Assembly (NCBI GenBank): GCA_017301995.1 | Contig: JAFLEH010000014.1 | Location: 1 to 64,000 of the forward strand | Reading direction: 5' to 3' | DNA: 64,000 bases | Origin: Verrucomicrobiota bacterium | GTDB lineage: Bacteria > Verrucomicrobiota > Verrucomicrobiia > Verrucomicrobiales > Akkermansiaceae | Shown: positions 44,579 to 52,850 of the stretch, piece by piece | How positions within the stretch are numbered: position 1 is the first letter of the stretch | Layout of the letters: every line of letters starts with the position of its first letter | Program-made: the position numbers and the translations under genes | Notes under the pieces: model-generated | The model's input: the letters and a program-made list of their open reading frames with translations, nothing else | Database searches by the model: none | Told to the model about the DNA's origin: nothing

Positions 44579-46383
44579 GATGGCTCGCGTTCCGCGCCGC
44601 GGTTGTGGTGGCCGGGGTTTACGGATCGTTCCTCATATTCGCCCAGTTCGCGTTGGTCGAGCTGATCCGGGGAAGCGGCGCCGGACTGTTTGCCGAACGC
44701 GCGGTTTTGGGCTCGATGGCCGCCGCCGGCATCGCGTGCGGTTTTCTAACCGCATGGCGGGGTTTGGGCCCGTCGGCGATCCGCGGGGCGCTGGTGGCGC
44801 TCGCTCTAACCGCCGCCGCCGCGCCGTTCGGGCGTGTTTTCGCGGTGTGGCTGGCCACCGGTGTTCTAACCGGAGGAGCGCTCGGTATCGCGACCGTGGC
44901 GCTGGCCGCTCATCTGCGCGGATGGTGTGGCGTGGGCTGGGTGGGCTTGGGGACCGGTTTGGGCTACGCGTTGTGCAATCTCCCGTGGGTGTTCAACCAA
45001 TCGCCAACGGTGCAGGCATGGGCGGGCGCGGGATTCGCCCTAATGGGAGCCGCAGCGGTACCTAACCGCTCCGGCTGGCAAAACGGATCGCCCGCGCGGG
45101 AGATGAGCGTTTGGGCGGCGGTGATGATGTTCGCGGCATTGGTGTGGCTGGATTCGGCCGCGTTTTTCGTGATCCAACATGTGGGCGACATGAAAGCCGG
45201 CACCTGGGGAATCGGGATGTGTTGGAGAAACGCGGCGGTCCATCTGGTCGTCGCGATCGCGACAGGCGGATGGCTGGCGCGGGGAGGTTTCAGGATGGTG
45301 CCGATGCTGGCGTGGACGCTGCTCGCGGTGGCCGGGCTCGCGGCCAATTCGGCGGCCACTCTGCCGCTGGCCGGTTGGCTCTATCCGGCCGGTGTTTCGC
45401 TTTATTCCACCGCGCTGGTGGCTTGGCCGGGATGGTCCAGCGGCGCGGCGGACCCGCGCGCCACCGCCTGGCGCGCGGCGTGGATGTTCGCCATCGCCGG
45501 GTGGTTCGCGTCCGCCAACGGCATTGGCATGGCCGAAACCCTGCGGCATGTGCCGACCGGATTCGTCCTCGGCGCGGGCGCGGTGGTGATCGGCTGCGCG
45601 CTGTTTTCCGACAAAGGCGGGTGGCGCGGACTGGCGGGTCCCGCGCTGGTGGCGGCGGCGGTTCTGACCGGAAACGCGCTCCGCAAAGAGCCGTCCGCAT
45701 CCGCAGCGGCGCGCGGCAAACAGGTCTATCTCTCGGAGGGCTGCATCCACTGCCACTCGCAATTCATCCGGCCGGATTCGCCGGACGAAGCCCTCTGGGG
45801 TTCCGCCGCGAGCACCGCCAACGCCCGCGCCGACGTGCCGGTGCTGATCGGCAACCGCCGCCAAGGCCCGGATCTAACCAACGTGGCGGCCCGGCGCTCC
45901 GACGCGTGGCTCAGGCTCCATTTCATCCAACCGAGCCAACTCATACCCGGCACGCCAATGCCATCCTACGCCCATCTGTTCCGCGACGGGCGCGGCGGCG
46001 ATCTGATCGCCTACCTCCGTAGCCTGGCCGAACGGAACCCCGATGCTAACCGCTCCCCCGCCACCGCGTGGACACCCGCCAATGTTCTGCCGCCGTCACC
46101 TGAAAATGGCGGACGCCATTTTGCCCGATGGTGTGCGACCTGCCACGGAAGCGCCGGGCGCGGCGATGGACCGCTTGCCGCAAGCCTCACGAAAAAACCG
46201 GCCGATCTGGCCAACGGCCCGTTCAACTGGACCGCCGGCGACGAGCAAACCGAACTCCGCATCGCGCGGATCATCAAATTCGGCATCCCCGGCACCGACA
46301 TGCCCGGCCACGAGCCCCTAACCGACCAGCAGGCCGCGGACCTGGCGAGATATGTGTCGCGGCTCCGGAATCAGCCGCCATAA
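44575..46383 (+). CDS. MFS-like 12-TM domain fused to CcoO-like and CcoP-like cytochrome c domains
   Basis: 602 aa from ATG 44575 (overlapping the previous stop). Residues 1-about 375 hold about 12 TM helices with MFS-like organisation ('FLIFAQFALVELIRGSG', 'GSMAAAGIACGFLTAWRG'). The first heme motif CIHCH is at about 390; 'YLSEGCIHCHSQFIRP', 'RRQGPDLTNVA' and 'PGTPMPSYAHLF' closely follow cbb3 oxidase subunit CcoO, with Met as likely second ligand. The second heme motif CATCH is at about 520 in 'CATCHGSAGRGDGPL', like CcoP. CcoO and CcoP are normally separate proteins anchored by single helices. This triple fusion is unusual and fits electron delivery to the COX1-like partner. Confidence 0.8.
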   Translation: MRWLAFRAAVVVAGVYGSFLIFAQFALVELIRGSGAGLFAERAVLGSMAAAGIACGFLTAWRGLGPSAIRGALVALALTAAAAPFGRVFAVWLATGVLTGGALGIATVALAAHLRGWCGVGWVGLGTGLGYALCNLPWVFNQSPTVQAWAGAGFALMGAAAVPNRSGWQNGSPAREMSVWAAVMMFAALVWLDSAAFFVIQHVGDMKAGTWGIGMCWRNAAVHLVVAIATGGWLARGGFRMVPMLAWTLLAVAGLAANSAATLPLAGWLYPAGVSLYSTALVAWPGWSSGAADPRATAWRAAWMFAIAGWFASANGIGMAETLRHVPTGFVLGAGAVVIGCALFSDKGGWRGLAGPALVAAAVLTGNALRKEPSASAAARGKQVYLSEGCIHCHSQFIRPDSPDEALWGSAASTANARADVPVLIGNRRQGPDLTNVAARRSDAWLRLHFIQPSQLIPGTPMPSYAHLFRDGRGGDLIAYLRSLAERNPDANRSPATAWTPANVLPPSPENGGRHFARWCATCHGSAGRGDGPLAASLTKKPADLANGPFNWTAGDEQTELRIARIIKFGIPGTDMPGHEPLTDQQAADLARYVSRLRNQPP

Positions 46384-46537
46384 CTCCGCCGCGGAGGCGC
46401 CTCCCCCGGCGCTGCGCGCGAATTGCCGAATGCTGCGCACGGCCTCCCATTTCGGGGATCCGCCTTGACGGCACCACGACAAACCCATGAATTGCGGGTC
46501 TGGTATTCGTCTGAAACCCATTCCAATTCGCGAAACA

Positions 46538-49500
46538 ATGAACACGATCCGCTTCATGGCCATTTGGTCAGCCGTAGCAGCCCTTTTCGTCAACACCGCA
46601 TTGGCCCAAACCAGCGGTTCGGTCACGTTCAACGCCAGAATCAGCGACTACACCGGCAAATCCGATGCCAAACACTACACGGTGATCTGGGTCACCAAGA
46701 CCAACGGGACCACCAACCAGTTCATCAAGACGCTTTGGAAGCAGGGACCGTCCAACAACTGGACGAGTTCCGAGTGGGGATCCCATGTCGGCACGTGGAA
46801 CACCGCCAGAGCGGGCAGCACCTCGCTCGATGGCTACACCTCGGCGACCGCCACCACCTACTCGAGTCCTAACAACCCAATCAGCGTCACCTGGAACTGT
46901 CTCGATGCCAGCAGCGCCCTCGTCGCCGACGGCGAATACAAGTTTTGGATCCAATATGCGGAAAACTCGGGCCAAGGCCCGGTAACCACCGGCCTCGCCT
47001 GGACCAAGGGCGCAACGGGCGGCACCACGAATTTTCCAGCCCAGGGCACCAGCGGATCGCCGGTCAATGGCAACAACTTTACCAACATGTCCGCGGTCTG
47101 GACCCCCAACGCGCCCGAAATCGGGGTGGAATATCCGACGGCCACCGATCTAACAGACGGAACCGCGTCAGTCAACTTCGCAACACCGGCCCAAGGGTCA
47201 TCGACCACCCTGACCTTCACCATCAGGAACCGCGGGACCGCCGCCCTAACCGGTCTGGCGATCACCAAGGACGGCACACACGCCACCGACTTTTCCGTCG
47301 GCACGCTCGCCTCCACCCTCGCGGCCGGGACCACTACCACCTTCACCGTCAGTTTCGCGCCGGGAGGTTCCGGAGCCCGCACGGCCGCGATCCACATCGC
47401 CAGCAACGACGCCAACGAGAATCCGTTCGACATCAATCTAACCGGAACCGGGATCGCTGCACCGGAAATCGCGGTCGAACAACCCGCGGGCACCAACCTG
47501 GTGGACGGCACCGCCTCGGTGAATTTCGGCAGTGTCACTCTCGGCGGGTCCACGCCCCTCGTTTTCACCCTCCGCAACACCGGATCGACCACTCTTAGCG
47601 GCATCGCCATCACCAAGGACGGCACCAACGCGGCAGACTACACGGTGGGTACGGTGGCCACTTCGGTCGTCGCCGGCGGCAGCACCACGTTCACGGTCAC
47701 CTTTGCCCCGGCTGCGGCGGGGACCCGGACCGCCGCCATCCACATCGCCAGCAACGACTCGAATGAAAGCCCGTTTGATATCAGCCTGACCGGTGCGGGC
47801 GGGGTGGTTCCGGAAATCGCGGTCGAATACCCGACCGGCACCAACCTGACCGACGGTTCGTCCTCCATCGCCTGCGGCAGTACGGCGGTCGGGACCACCA
47901 CAACCGCCATCACGGTTACGATCAGGAATCCCGGCACCGCGAATCTAACCGGTCTGGCAATCACCAAGGATGGCACGCATGCCGGGGATTTTTCGATAGG
48001 GACTCCGCTTGCCACCACGTTGGCCGCGGGAGCCAGCACCACGTTCACCATCGCGTTCGGACCCGGTGCCGCCGGTTCGCGGACCGCGGCAATCCACATC
48101 GCCAGCAACGATGCCGACGAAAACCCCTTTGACATCACCCTGACAGGAACCGGACTGACGCCGGAAATCGCGGTGGAGCAACCGTCCGGGAACGGTCTAA
48201 CCGACAACGGTGCGGCGGTTTCGTGCGGCACCGGGGAGGTCGGAAAGGCCGAGACGCCGCTGGTATTCAACGTGCGCAACCTCGGCACCGCCTCCCTAAC
48301 AGGACTGACTCTCTCGAAAGACGGCGCCCATGCGGCTGACTTCACCCTGGGATCCCTGGGCGTCACCACCCTGGCCGCCGGCGGCAGCACCACGTTCACG
48401 GTCACCTTCTCCCCATCCGCGGCGGGCGCCCGCACCGCGGCGGTCCATCTTGGCTCCAACGATGCCGACGAGAATCCTTTCGATATCAATCTGACCGGAA
48501 CCGGCGAGGTGCGGGTTTACACCCCAGGCACCGCCGATCTAACAACGACGCTCGTTACTTTGGGCGGATCCGAACACTGGTCGGTGGTTTGGATCACCAA
48601 AAACGACGGAACATTCATCAAAACCCTTCACATCCGGGGCAACGGTTTCGCCGGCGACAACTCGGCGTTCTGGGACTCGCATTGGGCCGACCACTGCGGC
48701 GCATGGAACACGGCACGCGGATCCAACCAAACGATCGACGGCTTCACCGGTGCGACCGCGCCGTCCTATGCCGCTCCTAACAATCCGCTCGCAGTGACTT
48801 GGAACGGCCGGGACGCGGGCGGAAACCTGATGCCGGACGGCACCTACAAACTGTGGGTCCAGTATTCGGAAGACTCCGAGTCCGGTTCCGGTCCCGTCAC
48901 CACAGCCGGAATTCCAATCGTCAAGGGATCGTCGGCCTATCATGCGAATCCGCCCAACCAGACCGGGGAGTTTTCCAATATTTCGGTCAACTGGGTTCCG
49001 ATTGCCCCGGTAATCGCCGTAGAGCAGCCGGCCGGCGCTCCGCTGGTACACGATACCGCCACCGTGGATTTCGGCTCGGGTCCGCCCGGCACGCCGATCC
49101 CCCGGACTTTCACGATCCGCAACACCGGAAATGCCGACCTAACAGGGATCTCGGTGACGCGCGATGGCACCCACGCCACGGACTTCGCCATCACCACGCC
49201 TCCGGCGACCACGCTCGCCGCCGGTGCCACCACCACCTTCGCCGTTGCATTCAGTCCCGCAGCGACGGGCACCCGCACCGCGGCCCTCCACATTGCGAGC
49301 AATGATGCCAACACCAACCCGTTCAACGTGAATCTAACCGGCTCTGGCGCGGTTCCTCTCAGCCCATTCGAATCGTGGATCGCCACCAGCGGTCTGGCTC
49401 CCGAACTCCGCGCCCCGCAACTCTCGCCGTTCGGGGATGGAGTCACCAACCTCCAGAAATTCGCGTTCAACCTCGATCCCTCAAAAGCCGACTCTCGCAA

Positions 49501-50566
49501 GCTTGTCGCGGGAGCCGGTGGCACCGCCGGTTTGCCGAGCGTCACCACGGGCGCGAACGGAGTGATCCACATCGAGTTCATCCGGCGCAAGGCGGCGACG
49601 GCTCCGGGGGTCGTTTACCGGGTTGAGGTCTCCTCCGATCTAACCAACTGGTTCGATCTAACACACCTTGCCGCCGCGGTTTCCATCAATGAAACCTGGG
49701 AACGGGTGACCGTGGATGATATTCCTCCGGCCGGAGGCGGGCTGCGGTTCGCGCGGGTGAGGGTCGAGGAATCCTCCTCAAGCGGCGGATCCGCTCCTGC
49801 CATCCGCGTCGATCTGCCATCGGGGGTGGCCTTGATCGACGGATCGAGCTTGGTGGATTTCGGCACCACCCAGCCCGGGGTTCCGGTTGCCCTTGCCCTA
49901 CGGATCTCCAACACGGGCAGCGCCAATCTAACCGGACTGGAGATCGTCCATGACGGCCCGCAGGCGGCCGAGTTTCCCGTGACTGTGGCGCCCGTTGCCC
50001 CGGTGCAAGCGGGGAACTTCACCACCATGACCGTGACCTTCACCCCGGCCGCGTTGGGCAGACGCACCGCCGCGCTCCGCGTCTCCAGCAACGACCCGCT
50101 CTCGCCGGTCTTTGACATTTCCCTAACCGGGACTGCGGCGGTCCCGACCGGCATGGATTTCAGCCGGTGGATCACGGCGTCCGGTGTCTCCCCGTCCCTC
50201 GCGGAGCCCCTCCAGAACCCCTCCGGTGACGGCGTGTCCAACCTGCTCAAGTTCGCCTTCAATCTGGATCCGTCAAAGGCCGATGTTCGTAAACTCACCG
50301 TCGGATCCGGGCAATCCGCCGGACTTCCGGGTATCGCGGCCACGCCCGGACCGGTGTTGAAACTCGAGTACCTCCGGCGCAAGACTTCCAGCAATCCGGG
50401 AATCACCTACACCCCGCAGTTCGGCTCTGATCTAACCGGATGGACCAACGCGACCGGTGGCACGGTGGTATCGGTGGACACAACCTGGGAGCGGGTAACC
50501 GTAACCGATTCACCTCCTCCCGGAGCCGGCATCCGGTTCGGCCGCGTACGGATCACCCAACCGTGA
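46538..50566 (+). CDS. giant secreted DUF2271 / choice-of-anchor-D protein with predicted covalent flavin site
   Basis: 1342 aa from ATG 46538, signal peptide to about residue 24. The order is DUF2271 domain 1 (about 25-190), four choice-of-anchor-D (ASH-like) repeats of about 110 residues, DUF2271 domain 2 (about 655-815), a fifth ASH repeat, a C-terminal 'NLDPSKAD...RRK...SSDLTNW' module, a sixth ASH repeat and a second such module. DUF2271 domain 2 contains DGFTGAT (Asp734-Thr740), matching the ApbE target consensus Dxx[ST]GAT; domain 1 has the weaker DGYTSAT (Asp98-Thr104). apbE follows 21 bp later. Flavin attachment is inferred from motif and neighbour. Confidence 0.85.
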   Translation: MNTIRFMAIWSAVAALFVNTALAQTSGSVTFNARISDYTGKSDAKHYTVIWVTKTNGTTNQFIKTLWKQGPSNNWTSSEWGSHVGTWNTARAGSTSLDGYTSATATTYSSPNNPISVTWNCLDASSALVADGEYKFWIQYAENSGQGPVTTGLAWTKGATGGTTNFPAQGTSGSPVNGNNFTNMSAVWTPNAPEIGVEYPTATDLTDGTASVNFATPAQGSSTTLTFTIRNRGTAALTGLAITKDGTHATDFSVGTLASTLAAGTTTTFTVSFAPGGSGARTAAIHIASNDANENPFDINLTGTGIAAPEIAVEQPAGTNLVDGTASVNFGSVTLGGSTPLVFTLRNTGSTTLSGIAITKDGTNAADYTVGTVATSVVAGGSTTFTVTFAPAAAGTRTAAIHIASNDSNESPFDISLTGAGGVVPEIAVEYPTGTNLTDGSSSIACGSTAVGTTTTAITVTIRNPGTANLTGLAITKDGTHAGDFSIGTPLATTLAAGASTTFTIAFGPGAAGSRTAAIHIASNDADENPFDITLTGTGLTPEIAVEQPSGNGLTDNGAAVSCGTGEVGKAETPLVFNVRNLGTASLTGLTLSKDGAHAADFTLGSLGVTTLAAGGSTTFTVTFSPSAAGARTAAVHLGSNDADENPFDINLTGTGEVRVYTPGTADLTTTLVTLGGSEHWSVVWITKNDGTFIKTLHIRGNGFAGDNSAFWDSHWADHCGAWNTARGSNQTIDGFTGATAPSYAAPNNPLAVTWNGRDAGGNLMPDGTYKLWVQYSEDSESGSGPVTTAGIPIVKGSSAYHANPPNQTGEFSNISVNWVPIAPVIAVEQPAGAPLVHDTATVDFGSGPPGTPIPRTFTIRNTGNADLTGISVTRDGTHATDFAITTPPATTLAAGATTTFAVAFSPAATGTRTAALHIASNDANTNPFNVNLTGSGAVPLSPFESWIATSGLAPELRAPQLSPFGDGVTNLQKFAFNLDPSKADSRKLVAGAGGTAGLPSVTTGANGVIHIEFIRRKAATAPGVVYRVEVSSDLTNWFDLTHLAAAVSINETWERVTVDDIPPAGGGLRFARVRVEESSSSGGSAPAIRVDLPSGVALIDGSSLVDFGTTQPGVPVALALRISNTGSANLTGLEIVHDGPQAAEFPVTVAPVAPVQAGNFTTMTVTFTPAALGRRTAALRVSSNDPLSPVFDISLTGTAAVPTGMDFSRWITASGVSPSLAEPLQNPSGDGVSNLLKFAFNLDPSKADVRKLTVGSGQSAGLPGIAATPGPVLKLEYLRRKTSSNPGITYTPQFGSDLTGWTNATGGTVVSVDTTWERVTVTDSPPPGAGIRFGRVRITQP

Positions 50567-50587
50567 ACCCGCCGGGATCCGCACGTC

Positions 50588-51622
50588 ATGAAGATCGTCC
50601 TAGCAGCCGCCGTTCTCCTAACCGCCGTTTCGTCCGCGCAGCAACTGCCTCCCCCGCTGCCCGTCACCGCGTGGCAAGGGCGGACCATGGGCAGCGACTA
50701 TACCGTCAAGATCGTGGACGCCAAACTCGATCCCGCCGCCACGGAGGGACTCAAGCGGGAGATCGAGGAGGTACTGGCTGAGGTCAACCGGCAGATGTCC
50801 AACTACCTGACCGATAGCGAGCTTTCCCGCTTCAACCGCGCGCCTGCCAACCAGCCGTTCAAGGTTTCCGGCGATTTCGCCCGGGTCTCCCGATTCGCGC
50901 TGGAACTCAGCCGCACGTCGCAAGGCGCGTTCGATCCCACTCTGGGTCCGCTGATCAACCTGTGGGGGTTCGGCGAGCAGTCCCGAAAACAGGAAATCCC
51001 CTCCCCCGCCGCACTCGCCGAGGCCAAAGCGAAAACCGGATGGTCCCACCTCACATTATCGGAGGAGGGCATGCTGACCAAAGACCTCCCCGGCCTCGCC
51101 CTGGATCTGGGCGCCGTCGCCAAAGGGTTCGGCGTGGACCGGATGATCGCCACCCTTCAGGCCCGCGGTTTCAAGAACTGCTACGCTTCCATCGCCGGAG
51201 AGGTGCGGGTGACCGGGAAAAACCCGCGCGGGACGAAATGGAATCTCGGCATCTCCCTTCCCAGCGACAACTGGCGGGAGGACCAACCCATGGCGGCGCA
51301 GGTGGCCATCAGCGACCGCGCGCTTTCCACCTCGGGCGACTATCAGAAATTTTTCCGCGACGCCTCGGGCCGCCGCCATTGCCACATCATTGACGCCCGC
51401 ACCGGCTCCCCGGTCCAACACGACGTGGCGGGCATCACCGTCGTCGCCCCCGACGGCATGACCGCCGACGGCCTATCCACCACGCTGTTCGTCCTGGGAA
51501 GCGTGGAGGGAATGAAATACATTGAAGCGAGGACGGACGCTGCCGCGCTGTTCATTATCCGGCAGAACGACGGAACCTTCCGCCAACTCCCGAGTTCGAG
51601 ATTCGCCGCGATGACACGGTGA
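50588..51622 (+). CDS. apbE: ApbE FAD:protein FMN transferase
   Basis: 344 aa with an N-terminal signal peptide, so it acts outside the cytoplasm. Family motifs: 'WQGRTMGSDYTVKIVD' at the start, 'DLGAVAKGFGVDRM' (substrate loop and Mg site) and 'HIIDARTGSPV' near the C-terminus. The reaction moves FMN from FAD to a Thr or Ser in a Dxx[ST]GAT motif of exported proteins. The immediately preceding gene encodes a protein with exactly such a motif, so it is the prime substrate. The length is normal and nothing appears missing. Confidence 0.93.
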   Translation: MKIVLAAAVLLTAVSSAQQLPPPLPVTAWQGRTMGSDYTVKIVDAKLDPAATEGLKREIEEVLAEVNRQMSNYLTDSELSRFNRAPANQPFKVSGDFARVSRFALELSRTSQGAFDPTLGPLINLWGFGEQSRKQEIPSPAALAEAKAKTGWSHLTLSEEGMLTKDLPGLALDLGAVAKGFGVDRMIATLQARGFKNCYASIAGEVRVTGKNPRGTKWNLGISLPSDNWREDQPMAAQVAISDRALSTSGDYQKFFRDASGRRHCHIIDARTGSPVQHDVAGITVVAPDGMTADGLSTTLFVLGSVEGMKYIEARTDAAALFIIRQNDGTFRQLPSSRFAAMTR

Positions 51623-51653
51623 ACAATTCCGACATTGGACCCGCTTCCGGCTC

Positions 51654-52850
51654 CTAACAATCAACCAACGCCAGGCGGTGGCTGTCGGCGTCGGAGAGAC
51701 CGGGGGTGGCGGTGTCATGCCAGGCGAGTTCGAGGGCGTGGAAGCGCGCGCCGAGGTGACCCGGATGGATGAGGGTGCGGAATTGCCGGATGGCGGCGGG
51801 ATCCGGGTGGTCCTCCATTTCCAACAACCAGGGCCGCGCCAGATCGGTTAGCCAGTTTCCCTGATCGCGGAATGCGATCGGGCGGGCTCCCAACGACGCC
51901 GCCGTTTCCGCGAGGGCGGTGAAATCGACATGGGCGGTTAGATCGGAGCAACCCGGCTCGCGGAGGGGATCGTCCTCCACGCGGTGGCCGCGGAACGCGC
52001 GCAGGGTGCCATCGGCCCGCCCCGGATGATAGAACTCGGGCCGCGCGAATCCGTAGTCGATCCACACCATCAGTCCGTATTCCAATGCGGCCAGCAACGG
52101 GGCGAGAAACGCCCGCAGCGATTCTGCCGTGCGGATCTCGGTGCGATAGCCTTCGGGAAAGCCGTCGCGCGGCAAATCGACCTCCGCCGTCTCGCCGACG
52201 ACCCAGCGGAAGCCCCCATCGGCCCATGTGACCCGGCACAGGTGCCACGCGTTTTCCCTACGTTCGGTCACCCGGCAGGGCAGCGCGTCGATCACCTCGT
52301 TGCCAAACACCACGCCCGGAAGCGGTCGGACCGCCAGTTCGTCCGCGTTCTCCGCAAGACGTACTTTTTCTCCGAAGTCCCGCAGTTTCTCGCTCTGGGC
52401 CGCGCGCAACCGCCGCAGGGGTTCCGGAATCGCGTATTCGAGCGTGGCGAATGCCTCCGGTGAAACGTCGCGCAGGGCTTCCAACACATCGCGGGCCAGG
52501 GTTCCGTCATGCGCGCCGCACTCGATGATCCGCCACGCGGCGGGTTCGCCGGCACCGGCCCACCACCGGGCGAAACGGCGGGCCAGCAAACGGCCGAACA
52601 CCGGGCCCACGCTCACACTGGTGAAGAAATCCCCGGCTTTTCCCACCTGTCCGGTGCCGCGGGCGTAATACCCGCGATCCGGATGATAGAGCGCCACCGC
52701 CATGAAGTCCGCGAAATCCAGCGGCCCCTCCGCAGCGATCCGCCCCCGCAGCAGATCCGCCAATTCCGCGCTTGCGGGAACACTCCCAATCGCGTATGGA
52801 TTTCCCGGCAACGCCGCATCCCCGGGCGGTTTGGTATCTCGATCAATCAT
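51654..52850 (-). CDS. SAM-dependent methyltransferase, MidA/NDUFAF7 family
   Basis: 398 aa. 'GPLDFADFMAVALYHPDRGYYARG', 'GDFFTSVSVGPVFGRLLARR', SAM-site 'IIECGAHDGTLARDVLEAL', 'GVVFGNEVIDALPCRV' and 'MVWIDYGFARPEFYHPGR' are the signature segments. Mitochondrial homologues methylate an arginine in complex I; bacterial roles are unclear. The start ATG overlaps the ATG of the divergent PBP gene (both use CATG 52848-52851), leaving no spacer for promoters. Confidence 0.88.
   Translation of the reverse strand: MIDRDTKPPGDAALPGNPYAIGSVPASAELADLLRGRIAAEGPLDFADFMAVALYHPDRGYYARGTGQVGKAGDFFTSVSVGPVFGRLLARRFARWWAGAGEPAAWRIIECGAHDGTLARDVLEALRDVSPEAFATLEYAIPEPLRRLRAAQSEKLRDFGEKVRLAENADELAVRPLPGVVFGNEVIDALPCRVTERRENAWHLCRVTWADGGFRWVVGETAEVDLPRDGFPEGYRTEIRTAESLRAFLAPLLAALEYGLMVWIDYGFARPEFYHPGRADGTLRAFRGHRVEDDPLREPGCSDLTAHVDFTALAETAASLGARPIAFRDQGNWLTDLARPWLLEMEDHPDPAAIRQFRTLIHPGHLGARFHALELAWHDTATPGLSDADSHRLALVDC

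Noticed and set aside
46384..46404. GC-rich palindromes (CTCCGC-GCGGAG and GGAGGCGCCTCC) after the cytochrome fusion gene as terminator
   Set aside because: No T-tract on either side and the palindromes overlap each other; insufficient for a terminator call.
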